Source: Emiliania huxleyi CCMP1516 (taxonomy: Eukaryota; Haptophyta; Isochrysidales; Noelaerhabdaceae). From it: DNA of 64,000 bases. Below are positions 1 through 10,615 of this stretch, piece by piece. Under the pieces are notes generated by a model that saw only the letters and a list, made by a program, of their open reading frames with translations, did not search any database and had not been told where the DNA came from. A program made the translations under genes and the position numbers. Every line of letters begins with the position of its first letter. Position 1 is the first letter of the stretch. Where the stretch lies: positions 125,758 to 189,757 of the forward strand of contig NW_005201318.1 of the NCBI RefSeq assembly GCF_000372725.1. The letters run 5' to 3'.

Positions 1-979
1 ACGTGGCCGTGTAGAAGAGCGTCTGCCGCTGCGGCGGCACTTGGCGCACAATCTTGCGGATCTGCGGCTCAAAGCCCATGTCGAGCATCCGGTCCGCCTC
101 GTCAAACACAAGGTAGGCGACCTGGTGCAGCTGGATCTGGCCCGACTCGAGGAAGTCGTTGATCCGCCCCGGCGTGCCGATTACCACGTGGCACCCCTGC
201 CGCATCGCCATCAGCTGCTGCCCCTTGGGCGCGCCGCCGTAGCAGCAGACGGACCGGATCCCGAGCGGCAGCCCAAACTTTTGGCACTCGACCTCGATCT
301 GCATGGCGAGCTCGCGCGTCGGCGCCAGCGTGAGCAGGGACGGTCCCTGCATCGGGTTGACGCGCTGCTGCTGGATGTACATGAAACCCGGCACGAGGAA
401 GCCGAGCGTCTTGCCCGAGCCGGTCTTGGCGACGCCAATCAAGTCGCGCTTGGCCATCGCCGCGGGCCACGACTGGGACTGGATGACGGAGGGCTTGGTG
501 AAGCCGGCCTTGGCGATGGCGTCCATGATCGGCCGCGGCAGCTGCGCCTCCTCGAAGGAGAGGAACGGCGGCGGCGAGCCGCCGTACACCTTGAGGTCGT
601 TCTCCTTCCAGAACTGCGCCACCTCGGTCGACGCCGGCTGGTCGACGCCTTGGTCCTGCACGTCCTTGTAGTTTGTGTTGGCGGGGCGCGAGAACTGGAG
701 CCCGATGGCGTCGCGGTCGTAGCCGCCGCCGCCGCCGCCGTACCCGCCGCCGCCGTACCCGCCGCCGCCGCCGCCGTACCCGCCGCCGCCGCCACCGCCG
801 CCATACCCTCCTCCGCCACCTCCTCCTCCGCCGCCGCTGCCGTTTTGGTATTGGGTGTACGAGCCCGAGTTCTGCGCCTTGGCGGGGTCAAAGTCGGCGG
901 GCTTCTCGTACTGCGACGCGCCCGTCTCAGAGTGCCAATAGTAGGTGTGCCCTGCGCCGTCGAGCGCGGTGTTCCACAT
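1..979 (-). CDS. WW-domain DEAD-box RNA helicase (DBP2/DDX5 type), 3' end outside window
   Basis: An ATP-dependent RNA helicase of the DBP2/DDX5 group; such proteins remodel RNA and RNP in the nucleus. From ATG at 977-979 it opens with a WW-like domain (W2, HTYYWH, then QYEKP with Tyr in place of the second Trp). A Gly/Tyr-rich linker encoded by repeated GCC codons (about 715-835) follows. The helicase core then shows F/Q-motif (KPSVIQSQSWP), motif I AKTGSGKT, Ia PTRELA, Ib TPGR, II DEAD and III as TAT instead of SAT. The TAT variant plus an N-terminal WW domain is what I remember of the plant DRH1/RH14/RH40 subgroup. The second RecA lobe lies beyond base 1. No upstream in-frame ATG gives a longer plausible start. 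The first codons and the 5' flank are duplicated at 8144-8710. Confidence 0.9.
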   Translation of the reverse strand, partial: MWNTALDGAGHTYYWHSETGASQYEKPADFDPAKAQNSGSYTQYQNGSGGGGGGGGGGYGGGGGGGGYGGGGGGYGGGGYGGGGGGYDRDAIGLQFSRPANTNYKDVQDQGVDQPASTEVAQFWKENDLKVYGGSPPPFLSFEEAQLPRPIMDAIAKAGFTKPSVIQSQSWPAAMAKRDLIGVAKTGSGKTLGFLVPGFMYIQQQRVNPMQGPSLLTLAPTRELAMQIEVECQKFGLPLGIRSVCCYGGAPKGQQLMAMRQGCHVVIGTPGRINDFLESGQIQLHQVAYLVFDEADRMLDMGFEPQIRKIVRQVPPQRQTLFYTAT

Positions 980-1523
980 GTTCAGTGGCGTCTGCGCGCG
1001 CCGGGGAGGAAAGCTTGAGTGGCGCGGCGGGGGCGCGCGCGCGGGGGGCGGCTGCGGGGGTGGGGGTGGGGTGGGGGGCGGAGCGCCGTTCGACCCACGG
1101 AGAGAGCACAGGCGGGGGGGTGCTGGCAGAGCGCGTGCCTGGCTCTGGATTCTGCGCGGCGAAAGAAACACGACCTCGCGCGATCAAGCACGCGCAACCT
1201 CCCTGCTTGTGTCTGTGTGTCGCTCGTGCGTGTCGTCATCATCTGTCCAGCGTCCACCCATACCGCGTTGGTGTCCAGTCCGAGCCTGACTGTTCTTCGC
1301 CTTCCTACATACATACATCCCTGCTGGCGTTATCTGCCGTTCCTCCACCCCTCCTTATCCGTTTTCTTTTCCTGTAAAATTCTTTGCTAACGCGTCCCCA
1401 GGGATATTAGCCGCGGAGATCGATAGACTGGATGTAGAGATCGATGCATGCCAAGCTGGCTGCCAAGCATGCATGCCAGCTGGCTGCCCCCATCGCCATC
1501 CATGAGCGACTCCTTCTTTCTGC
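956..1523. repeat. Segmental duplication copy A: helicase 5' flank
   Basis: About 568 bp containing the helicase start codon, its first few codons and the upstream flank. It recurs almost unchanged and in the same orientation at 8144-8710. The two copies differ by small indels and a short insertion. The stretch from 980 to 2286 otherwise holds no gene I can support, only a (CTG)n tract near 1782-1816. Confidence 0.9.
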
Positions 1524-1781
1524 GCGTCCTAGAAAGAGAACGTGATTTCTTGTTGGTTAATAAATCTCTCTCTCTCTCTCGCGTCCTTTGGTCTGCAACT
1601 AAAAGAAGAAAGAGTATGGGATCGCGTGCAATTTGACTGCATTCAATCCATGCTCCCGAGCAGCGAGCTGAGGTCAATCACATGCAATCACATGCAATCA
1701 ACGCAATCCAGTGGGATTGCGCTCGCGCCCACTCTCAATTGCGTCTCTCCCCCTTTTTCTTTCCACCCCACGCGAAGAAGA

Positions 1782-1782
1782 A

Positions 1783-1816
<34 letters not shown>
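1782..1816. repeat. (CTG)n microsatellite
   Basis: About a dozen tandem CTG/GCT units in intergenic DNA between the helicase and the RCC1-repeat gene. Confidence 0.95.
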
Positions 1817-1817
<1 letters not shown>

Positions 1818-2286
1818 ACGTCTTCGGTCCCCGCGGGAAGCCCCGCGCATAGGACAACAACGTCTGTCCCACACACACACACAGACGCGCACATACATCA
1901 TGCTCGGGCACACCCCACAGTGTAGTGGTGTGAGTACACAAGTACTAGCAGAGTGCACACCCCTGCCTTGGCGGGTGAGGGTCGTAAGAATCAAAGCCTC
2001 TTGGTGCCAAACGTGCTCGAGCGCGCCGAAGAGAGACGATCTACGCTCGAGGGAGTTAGCCAAGCCTGGATTTCTTCTCCTCGGCGGGCGAAAAGAGAAA
2101 TCCATACTGATAAGGTTTCTTTTTTTCATCCCCTACCTTCACACTGCTGTGAACAGGTGCCGAACCCATACTGTGACCTCAGAACATATGCATATGCGGG
2201 GTGTGTTCTCTCCAACTCAGCGCCAGCTTCCAGCGCCGCCGGCCCGCCTTCTCGCTTCTGTCACCGCCGGGGCGATTGTCTGAGAG

Positions 2287-3701
2287 TCAAGAGGATGCGG
2301 GCCACGCCTCAACCTTCTTGGGCAGCAGCTGGCTCATCAGGTCCTCTCCGTGGCCTAGGCAGCCGGTCTCACCCTTGCCCCAGGCAAAGATAGCCCCATC
2401 GGCGGTGAGGGCGAGGCTGTGGATGCCTCCAGCCGACACAGCGATGACGCGCTGCCCCGCAAAGGCCTCGACCTTCTTCGGCAGCGGCTGGTGCTGCTGG
2501 TCGCCGTGGCCCAGCTTGCCTGAGCCTCCAAAGCCCCCGTCCAGACCGCGCCGTCGGAGGTGAGGGCGAGGGTGTGGTTGGCGGCAGAGACAGCGACGAC
2601 GCGCCGCCCAGCAAAGGCCTCGATCTTCTTGGGCAGCAGCTGGTGCTGCTCGTCGCCGTGGCCCAGCCGGCCTTGGCCTCCATAGCCCCAGCTCCAGACA
2701 GCGCCGTCGGCGGTGATGGCGAGGCTGTGGTTGCCTCCAGCCGATACGACGACGACGCGCCGCCCAGCAAAGGCCTCGTTCTTCTTGGGCAGCAGCTGGT
2801 TCTGCCTGTCGCCGTGGCCCAGCTTGCCGTAGTCTCCATCGCCCCAGCTCCAAACCGAGCCATCGGCGGTAAGGGCGAGGCTGTGGAACCTTCCAGCCGA
2901 CACAGCGACGACGCGCTGGCCAGCAAAGGCCTCGATCTTCTTTGGCTGCAGCTGGGTCTGCTGGTCGCCGTGGCCCAGCCGGCCAAAGGTTCCATAGCCC
3001 CAGCTCCAGACGGCGCCGCCGGCGGTGAGGGCCAGACTGTGTGCAAATCCAGCCGACACGGCGACGACGCGCCGCCCTGCGAAGGTCTCGACCTTCTTAG
3101 GCAGCAGCTGGTTCTGAGTGTCCCCGTGGCCCAGCTTGCCAGCATGTCCTTCGCCCCAGCTCCAGACACAGCCGTCAGCGGCGAGGGCGAGGCTATGCTG
3201 CGTTGCAGCCGACACGCTCACGCCCCGCTCGCCCAACGGAAGGCGGGTCGGCGTGATGAGCCGCATCACGCCCTCACCGTTCCCGAGCAGTCCCGGCGTC
3301 CAGCTCTCAGCCTTTCCGCACGACAAGAGCCGCCCCTCGCCGTCGATGAAGAGGCTGTGCCGAGCGCCTGCCGCTGCCCTCGCCGGCGGGTTGGCCTCGC
3401 ACAGCAGCGCAGAATAGCACAGCCATCGTACGGCACAGCCCTCGCCATCTGGCAGCGCCGGCAGCTCGAAGCCGCGCTCTTGCGCCCACAAGCGGATGCC
3501 CTCCACCGCTAGTGAGGCGTGGAAGAGCAGCGAGACGGCCGCGACGCGAGCGATGTCGAGGGGGCTGTGGCAGTGTGAGAGAGTGCGCGCGAGGAGCTCC
3601 GTGGGGAGGTCGAGGAGGCGGGTGGGCGGCGGCGTGTTCGGCGAGGGGGCGGCGGTGGAGGAGGCGAGGCGACGCGAGCGGCGGCGCGGCGGGGTGGACA
3701 T
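2287..3701 (-). pseudogene. F-box + RCC1-repeat protein, paralogue 1, one frameshift near the 3' end
   Basis: Starts at ATG 3701 (MSTPPRRRSRRLAS). An F-box-like segment follows at about residues 27-65 (LLDLPTELLARTLSHC, then IARVAAVSLLFHASLA). Next is a run of RCC1/ATS-type repeats of about 50 residues with the recurring core HSLALTADGAVWSWG, then LGHGD, then LLPKK. F-box proteins usually recruit substrates to SCF ubiquitin ligases and RCC1 repeats form a beta-propeller, so a substrate adaptor is inferred. Near 2531-2541 one base is missing relative to the repeat consensus; the frame changes and the last repeat (ending KKVEAWPASS, stop at 2287) continues in another frame. Read literally, the open frame ends at 2355. 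Either a young pseudogene or a sequence error. A paralogue lies at 49244-50784. Confidence 0.8.
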
Positions 3702-4126
3702 CGCGAGAAAAAGAATTTTATTACGCGAGCCCCTCTCACAGCAGACTGGCTCGGACTGGCGAGAAAAAGAATTTTACGCCAATTCCTCGCACGACACAGG
3801 CCTGCGAGCGGGGCGGGGTGCGCACTGTCCCTCTGTGTTCGTGCGTCGCCCATCTCTCCTGGAGATGTCTGCTCTATTTATTTATTAGGGCACGGGACTG
3901 GCGCGCACTGGCACTAACACAGAGCGCGCACTGGCACGAACACAGGTACACCACGATGTTAGTGCCAGAGCGCGCCAGCCGCGCGAGAGAAAGAATTGAA
4001 GGGTACACAACCAACCCCCCGGACGCAAGACGCACAAGCACAGACAGTCCACGAGAAGGGAGAGCAGCAACGACAGTCAGAAGTCAGCGCTGGGTACCAG
4101 GAAGGCTTCACACGACTGGATGTGCG

Positions 4127-4204
<78 letters not shown>

Positions 4205-4444
4205 TTTGCGGTTGATGACTGCACGCTGAGTGCTCCAAGCAGGGCTCTAGGCAAGTCACCGCGAGTTCTGTTTTCTTTTTTGCACGACACTTGCCTTGTG
4301 AGCTTGTGTGTGTCGGTGTGTCGCTCGAGCGTGTCGTCGTCATCTGCCTCAAGCGGCGTGCCGGTGGAGGCACGTCCAGGTTTTGGAAGTAAACATCTAT
4401 TACTTTTGTACAGGCCGCTTCACACTCGAAACAATAGTTGCAAA
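3702..4444. other. Intergenic, microsatellite-bearing, no gene seen
   Basis: Contains a pure (GA)n tract at about 4131-4198 and two copies of a GCGAGAAAAAGAATTTTA-like motif near 3705-3722 and 3758-3776, just upstream of the RCC1 gene start. I see no supportable coding exon. Confidence 0.6.
4131..4198. repeat. (GA)n microsatellite
   Basis: Uninterrupted GA dinucleotide run of about 68 bp. Confidence 0.97.
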
Positions 4445-5840
4445 TCACGTGCCCGGACCCTCACAGTATATTACTCGGGTGCCGCCGCACACCTGCTCCT
4501 CGAACCGCCCCAGCAGCGGCGCCTCGACCTCCGGACTCAGCCGGCCTTGCACCTTCGGATCGAGCCGCGTGGCGAGGGCGAGGGCGGCGAGCGAGCGGCG
4601 GGCGGGGTCGGAGAGGCTGCTTGCCCCACCTGCTCTCTCGCCCAGAGGGTCGACGGCGACGCGGAGGCTGCGCCACGACGCCGCCGCCCACTCTAGCAAC
4701 CGCTGCAACTCGCCACCGCCGCCATCACCGCCACCTCCATCACCGCCACCTCCATCACCGCCACCTCCATCACCGCCGCCGCCATCACCGCCGCCGCCAT
4801 CACCGCCGCCGCCGCCGCCGCTTTCGCGGCCAGATCCGCGCGCCGAACCGCCGCGCGCCTCCGACGCGGCGGCGACGCGGTGCACGTAGCCGACGACGGC
4901 GCCGGCGATGTCGTCCAGAGCCAGGGACATCCCCGCCTAACCCGGACGTGTCCTGGACGTGTCGCGGACGGGTGGCTGCGCCTCGGCGTCAGCGGGCGGC
5001 ATCCCCCGCCTCGCGCTGAGCGGGGGGGAGCGAGCGGCTACGCACGAAACGGAGGAGCGACTCGGTGGCCGGCAGTGTGTGCGACACTTGCTTTCGCACT
5101 GAGACCTGTCCACACTCGGTGGCGGGCGGCGGCGCGTGCGGCACCAGCCGCGGCACGTCGCCCGAGAGGCCGAGGCGCAGCAGCGGCACCGCGCAGAGCG
5201 GCAGCAGCGAGGAGAGTGCCGCCTAGGGACGGCGGCTGTGCGCGATCAAGAGCAGAGGAGTGGAGGACGGCGGCGCAGCAGGAAGGGCGCCTCGAAAGAG
5301 TCGTCGCCGAGCAGGGCCACAAATGAGCGACCCGCCTGACGGGGACGTGTCCCGGACGTGTCCTGGACGTGTCCTGGACGTGTCTTGGGCGTGTCCTGGA
5401 CGTGTCTTGGGCGTGTCCTGGACTGGCGGCGTCTCTTCTCGCCACAACGCGCCGACGCCTCGACCAGCTCCGGTTGCTCTTGCGGCGCAACCTCGGCTAC
5501 AGCTCACGCTACAGCCCCTGCCCCCACGTCCCCACTACACCCTCCGCTCTCCCGTGCGGTGCCTCGAGCTCGTGCGACGCCGCGAGCGCCGCGCGAGCAG
5601 CCGCCAGGCAGCCTCCGCCTCCTCGCCGCCGAGGGCTTCCGAAGCCGCCGCCTCCTCCCCCGCTGCGCGGGCGTGCAGCAGCAGCAGCTCCGCCGCGGCT
5701 TCGGCCGAGGCGAAGGGCGCGCGGCCGTCTTCCCAGCGGGCGGCGGCCTGGCTGGCGATGGCGGCGGCGAGGGCGCGGCGGAAGGGCGGCGGCAGCCGCT
5801 TGGCGCACGCCTCCACGTAGCGCCGCTTGGCCTAGGAGGA
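4445..5840 (-). CDS. Probable multi-exon helical-repeat (HEAT/ARM-like) protein, 3' part
   Basis: Several Ala/Leu-rich exons can be read on the minus strand. One starts after a good pyrimidine-rich acceptor near 5833 (AKRRYVEACAKRLPPPFRRA onward). One near 5100-5225 contains PLLRLGLSGDVPRLVPHAPP. A short piece is TESLLRF before a gtgcgtag donor near 5050. The terminal piece spans 4445-4939 (SLALDDIAGAVVGYVHRVAA), has an imperfect Gly/Asp repeat (GGGGD)n encoded by a CATCACCGCCAC-type minisatellite at 4720-4820, and ends in a stop at 4445. The amphipathic, Leu/Ala-rich composition suggests stacked helices, but I do not recognise the family. Exon joins are uncertain. The open frame of the last exon also has an internal ATG at 4930 that could start a separate 161-residue protein. 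A scrambled copy lies at 6790-6975. Confidence 0.45.
5340..5425. repeat. Minisatellite, unit about 11 bp (GTGTCCTGGAC)
   Basis: About seven tandem, slightly diverged units of GTGTCYTGGRC. A lone relative, GTGTCCTGGACGTGTCGC, occurs near 4949-4966. It lies in what is probably an intron of the neighbouring minus-strand gene. Confidence 0.9.
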
Positions 5841-5935
5841 AAAGGAATGTGTGGCCGTCGCAGCGCACTTGTGACGAAGGCGCCTCCGCGTGCCGCCTCT
5901 CGGCCTTGGGGGCGAGCGAGGTGGGCTGGCAATCT

Positions 5936-5985
5936 CGTGTGATCTCGTGTAATCTCGTGTGATCTCGTGTGATCTCGCCTTGGGC
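5936..5985. repeat. Minisatellite, 10-bp unit GATCTCGTGT
   Basis: Four to five tandem units. Shorter related runs lie at about 6082-6118 and 6448-6484, and a looser GATCTCGG-type array sits in the intron at 37746-38041. Confidence 0.9.
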
Positions 5986-5999
5986 GCGAGCGATGTGGC

Positions 6000-6789
6000 G
6001 GCGATGCGCTGTAGCACAGAGCGCCCGCCAAGAGGGCGGGCGAGGACGAGGCGGAGGCCTACGCTCGAGTACTCTCGGGTACCCTCGGATGATCTCGGGT
6101 AATCTCGCGTGATCTCGAGGATGACGAGGCGGAGGCCTAGGATGCGGAATACACCTCGGTCGGGAACACGGCGTCCGTGTGTCCAAAGCATGTGGCGAAT
6201 ACAGCGAAGCGTGGCATGATTCGAAGGGTGGCAACATCGGAACATGTCGCAGTACAAGGTACGCAACTTCTCGCGCATCTAGGGGGGGAGGCAGGCGGAG
6301 GCGGTCGGCGCCGGGTCGCTGCTCCTCGAGGCGAGCAGGCTGACCAGAGACTCGACCTAGTGCATAGACAGCCCGTCCGTCTTAGACACGTCCTAGCACG
6401 GACGACGGGGGCGCACGCACACTCGCGGAGCACACACGGGGCCGCAATCTCATGTGATCTCGTGTGATCTCGTGTGATCTCGCCTTGCAGATCACACACG
6501 GGGCATGGCACACGATCTCAGGAGAGGGGTGGTAAGCCACATACGCGCCTGGTGCATTGAACAGCCCACTACTTCTCTTCCACCGGTGGTGCGATGGGCT
6601 CTCCCCGTGTCAGCGCGCTGCCAGCCCACTATAGCACCAGGTGCAAAGGAAAGAGTGGGCTGGTGGCAAGCCACATACGCACCTGGTGCATTGAACAGTC
6701 CGCGAGTCAGTAGGAGGAGGGAACCGCGGGGCGAGCAGCGCGACCAGAGTGCTCGACCGGCAGAATGCGAAGCGAGCTCAGCAGCCGCC
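6000..6789. other. Repeat-rich intergenic DNA, no gene seen
   Basis: Holds GATCTCGTGT units and two copies of a CACATACGCRCCTGGTGCATTGAACAG-like segment (about 6538-6564 and 6671-6697). The open frames here have low-complexity Arg/Pro composition and no recognisable domain. Confidence 0.6.
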
Positions 6790-6975
6790 TGCTCCGGTGC
6801 GCGTCCAGCTTGCGCCGCGCCTGCAGCAACAGCGCGCGGGGTCGGAGAGGGTGCTTGCCCCACCTGCTCTCTCGCCCAGAGGGTCGACGGCAACGCACGG
6901 GCGGCATCCCGCGCCTCGCGCTGAGCGGGGGGGAGCGAGCGGCTGCGCACGCAGCGGAGGAGCGACTGTGGCATG
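6790..6975 (-). pseudogene. Scrambled fragment of the helical-repeat gene at 4.4-5.8 kb
   Basis: Bases around 6830-6895 match 4605-4670 (minus-strand reading AVDPLGERAGGAS), and bases around 6898-6970 match 4986-5060. The segments between them in the source gene are missing, so this is a partial, internally deleted copy rather than a functional gene. Confidence 0.6.
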
Positions 6976-7030
6976 CTCAAAGGGGTGGCAACATGATGCA
7001 ATGCGCAACATCGCGACGCGCCTGCAGCAG

Positions 7031-7243
7031 GCCCCCTGCCGAGGCGCAAGCGATCCTTGAGGCTGGGCGCACCACTCTGTCTAGACCACTGTTCGGGTCA
7101 GGATCCTGAGCGCCCCTCTTAGGATCCTCACAGCCCCGATGCGTTTCTGAGCGCCCGCGCGCCACAAGGGCCGCGGCGGCGCGCTGGGGCTGGGGCACAA
7201 AGAGGAAAATGAGGCGGGGGGAGGGGGAGGGGGCGGGGAGGGG
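7031..7243. repeat. Dispersed duplication, copy 1 of 2
   Basis: About 213 bp nearly identical to 9115-9327, including the TCTGTCTAGACC and GGATCCTGAGCGCCCC stretches and a G-rich end. It carries no gene. Confidence 0.9.
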
Positions 7244-7614
7244 AACCGAACTTTCCGGTATGCGCCGCGAAAGAATTTTACAACCCACTCCCCGCCTGGC
7301 TCTCTCTGCTGGTGAGAAGCCGGAGGAAGGTCGCTAGACTGAGATGAGACCGCCAGTGGAGTTGGGATTCCACCGTGCACCGCGCTGCGAGCCTTGTCGT
7401 GTCCCTTGTCAGGAGCAGGAGAGCCCACCTGTGCCCCTGATCGTCCTTCCAAAATCCTGCTCATGCAGGTGTGGACCCTGTCCTCCTCCCCTATCCCTCG
7501 TTTGGGTTGTCTGTTTTCTTTCTTTCTTTCTTTTTCTCTCCGTGGGTAAACAGAGATCGCTTGAATGCCGGCATTCAAGCGCGACAGTGCTAGCCGCTTG
7601 GCCTGACGCCTGTA

Positions 7615-7990
7615 CCCATGTTTCCGGAAACCAAAAAGGAAACGACAGGGTCCCCAGCACTTTTCGTTTCCGGAAATTTCCAGGGAAACCAGAGGGTGTT
7701 TGGTGCTCCATTCTGGCAACTCTCGAGTTTCCCTGAGTCCGAGAGCTGGTCTGCGGCAAAATCTGAGGCGAAACCGAGGAAACCGGCAAAATACCGGGTA
7801 TTTTCCAGGTATACCTGGGGTTTTCCAGGTATACCCGCAAAATACCCGGTATTTTGCCGAGAGTTGGCTGATTTTGGGCCCAAACCAGCCTCAGAGCCCG
7901 TGAATTGATGATTTCCGCGGAGTTTCCTCGGGAAACTAGAGAGGAAACGAGAGGGTGCTGTAGAGAAACACGGAAAGGAAACGAGACGGG
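7615..7990. repeat. Palindrome-rich dispersed element, copy 1
   Basis: Shares long blocks with 9450-10180 in direct orientation and with about 59400-59560 in inverted orientation. It holds a perfect 21-bp inverted repeat, 7784-7804 against 7839-7859 (arm begins CGGCAAAATACC). The 34-bp spacer contains the smaller palindrome CCAGGTATACCTGG. No coding capacity is evident, so a non-autonomous mobile element or relic is inferred. Confidence 0.75.
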
Positions 7991-8143
7991 GTGAGCGAGG
8001 AAACATGGGTACAGCCTAACGTAGCCGCCTCCGCGATGCTGAGCGGTGCATGAAGGGCGGCGAGCCGCTGACGCTGCGCGAGGCGTCCTTCATCAGCTCG
8101 CTGATGGGACACGCCGTCCGGTTCACCATGCACATCGACGGCA

Positions 8144-8710
8144 GCCGTCGAGCGCGGTGTTCCACATGTTCAGTGGTGTCTGCGCGCGCCGGGGGTGAAA
8201 GCTTGAGTGGCGCGGCGGGGGCGCGCGCGCGGGGGGCGGCTGCGGGGGTGGGGGTGGGGTGGGGGGCGGAGCGCCGTTCGACCCACGGAGAGAGCACAGG
8301 CGGGGGGGGTGCTGGCAGAGCGCGTGCCTGGCTCTGGATTCTGCGCGGCGAAAGAAACACGACCTCGCGCGATCAAGCACGCGCAACCTCCCTGCTTCGA
8401 CTCCCTGCTTGTGTCTGTGTGTCGCTCGTGCGTGTCGTCATCATCTGTCCAGCGTCCACCCATACCGCGTTGGTGTCCAGTCCGAGCCTGACTGTTCTTC
8501 GCCTTCCTACATACATACGTCCCTGCTGGCGTTATCTGCCGTTCCTCCACCCCTCCTTATCCGTTTTCTTTTCCTGTAAAATTCTTTGCTAACCCCAGGG
8601 ATATTAGCCGCGGAGATCGATAGACTGGATGTAGAGATCGATGCATGCCAAGCTGGCTGCCAAGCATGCATGCCAGCTGGCTGCCCCCATGAGCGACTCC
8701 TTCTTTCTGC
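8144..8710. repeat. Segmental duplication copy B of the helicase 5' flank
   Basis: Near-identical to 956-1523. Only the first few helicase codons are present, then the sequence joins unrelated DNA near 8143. So a promoter-like region has been copied without its gene. Confidence 0.9.
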
Positions 8711-9114
8711 ATATGGATATGCGCATCAAAGTTAGGCTTCCTACAATCAAACATAATAAACAAGGCAATGCGTTTTCCGCCTCCAGAACGCTCCGCCCCC
8801 CGGGCAATTGCCCCGCCTCACCGTCCTCTCTGTGCCCCCTCCCCAGCCTGCGGGCGCTCAGAAAAGCATCGGGGCTGTGCGAGAAATTAGGCCACGCGAA
8901 GCGCAGCTAGCCAAACCCAGCCGGCCCGGTGCTGGGCGGTCCAGTTGGTCCAGCTGGTTGGGCCGGCGAAGCGGGCGGTCCCGGGAAATTCGAATCTGGC
9001 CCCGATTTGGGAGTCAGATCTTGCGCGCGACTGAAGTTTAGTGCATCGGATCTGCCAACCCCCTAGTTTGCGCACAGAATCTCTTGGGCGCCCCATCTGA
9101 CTGCGATCTTGGGC
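8711..9114. other. Intergenic, no gene seen
   Basis: Between duplicated segments. I see no exon, RNA gene or clear regulatory element in it. Confidence 0.6.
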
Positions 9115-9327
9115 GCCCCCTGCCGAGGCGCAAGCGATCCTTGAGGCTGGGCGCACCACTCTGTCTAGACCACTGTTCGGGTCAGGATCCTGAGCGCCCC
9201 TCTTAGGATCCTCACAGCCCCGATGCGTTTCTGAGCGCCCGCGCGCCACAAGGGCCGCGGCGGCGCGCTGGGGCTGGGGCACAAAGAGGGAAATGAGGCG
9301 GGGGGAGGGGGAGGGGGCGGGGAGGGG
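9115..9327. repeat. Dispersed duplication, copy 2 of 2
   Basis: Near-identical to 7031-7243 in the same orientation. With the flanking 7615-7990 and 9450-10180 pair, it suggests the whole block was duplicated locally and then rearranged. Confidence 0.9.
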
Positions 9328-9449
9328 GGGCGGGGGCTCCCAACTCCGGCCCGCCGGGCTCCGACTCTCGGCACATCGCGGATCTTCACACCGGCATACG
9401 ATCGATTCATAAGGTTTCCGGTTCGGCGGTAGTAATTATTCCGGCCTGA

Positions 9450-10180
9450 ACACAAAGTTTCCGGCAACCCAGAGGGAAACCAGAGGGTTCCAGCGCTTTG
9501 CGTTTCCGGAATTCGAGGGAAACCAGAGTGTGTTTGGTGCTCCATTCTGGCAACTCTCGAGTTTCCCTGAGTCTGGTGAGAGCTGGTCTGGGGCAAAATC
9601 AGAGGCAAAATTGATGAAACCGGCAACATACCCGGAAGGAGTTTGCGGGTATATCCGGGGGTTTTCGCAGGTACGATACCCGCAAAATGCCCGGGCATGT
9701 TGCCAATTTTGCTGATTTTATTTTGCCCCAAACAGTGCCTGTGTTGTGTGTATGTGCGTGATGTACAGTGTCGTATCCACTAGCTCCGAGTAGAGGGAGC
9801 ATCCTGCAGTTAAGGGGAAACCCGGTACGCGGGTCCAACAACGTCCCTCGGAGACGTGTTTACTTTATGGCCCCTTCCCTGCGAACGCGCACCCCCCCAG
9901 GGCTAGGGCTCTCTAGCCCGCAACCCGATCCCGATCATCCGGCCCGCTGGGACCTGGGTGCGCTTCTTAGCTCCCCGGCCCTGGGTGTGAGGCCACCGAT
10001 TGCACTCCCAAGTGCTCCGAGTGCCTCGCTCCACAAACCAGCCTCAGACTCGGCTCAGAGCCCGGAAAATTGATGAGTTGCAGGGGAGTTCCCCGGGAAA
10101 CTAGAGAGGAAACGAGAGGGTGGTGTGTAGCGTGTAGGGAAACAAGGAAAAGAAACGACAGAGGTGCGCGAGGAAACATG
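9450..10180. repeat. Palindrome-rich dispersed element, copy 2, interrupted
   Basis: The ends match 7615-7990. The middle is interrupted by a segment (about 9855-10020) of another dispersed family that recurs at about 10455-10615 (shared GTGTTTACTTTATGGCCCC), so one repeat has inserted into another. Confidence 0.7.
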
Positions 10181-10454
10181 TGTTCAGCCTAACCGTGGCG
10201 GGCGGCCCGGACCAGTGGAACCGAACTTTACCGGTATGAGACCGGTATTTGTTTGGTGAAATTTGGAGTGGTATGGTATAGTGGTATGCGAAAGTGGTAT
10301 GCGGGTTTTTTGATTAGTGTAGCGGCTGTGCGTGTGGTCCCGGGGGCGAAACCATGCAAAAGTGCGGGTATTACCGGGTATACCCGGGCTTTTCCAGGTA
10401 ATGCCCGCTAACTAAATACCCGGTATTTTGCAGGTTTTGTTTGCCGATTTTTCC

Positions 10455-10615
10455 ACGTGTTTACTTTATGGCCCCTTCCCTGCGAACGCGCACCCCCCAG
10501 GGCTAGGGCTTACCCGCAACCCGATGCCGATCATCTGGCCCGCTGGGTGCGCTTCTTAGCTCCCCGGCCCTGGATGTGAGGCTACCGATTGCACTCCAAG
10601 TCATGGCGCGCAGCT
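10455..10615. repeat. Dispersed repeat with GGGCTAGGGCT / GCGCTTCTTAGCTCCCC core
   Basis: Related copies lie at about 9855-10020 in the same orientation and at about 31640-31780 and 40770-41020 on the other strand. The other-strand copies carry CTTGGAGCACTTGGAGTGC and GGGGAGCTAAGAAGCGCACC. No coding capacity. Confidence 0.8.

Noticed and set aside
8050-8150. Short frame LTLREASFISSLMGHAVRFT as a conserved gene
   Set aside because: Protein-like but only about 30 codons, joined to duplicated promoter DNA; no family recognised and no neighbouring exon.
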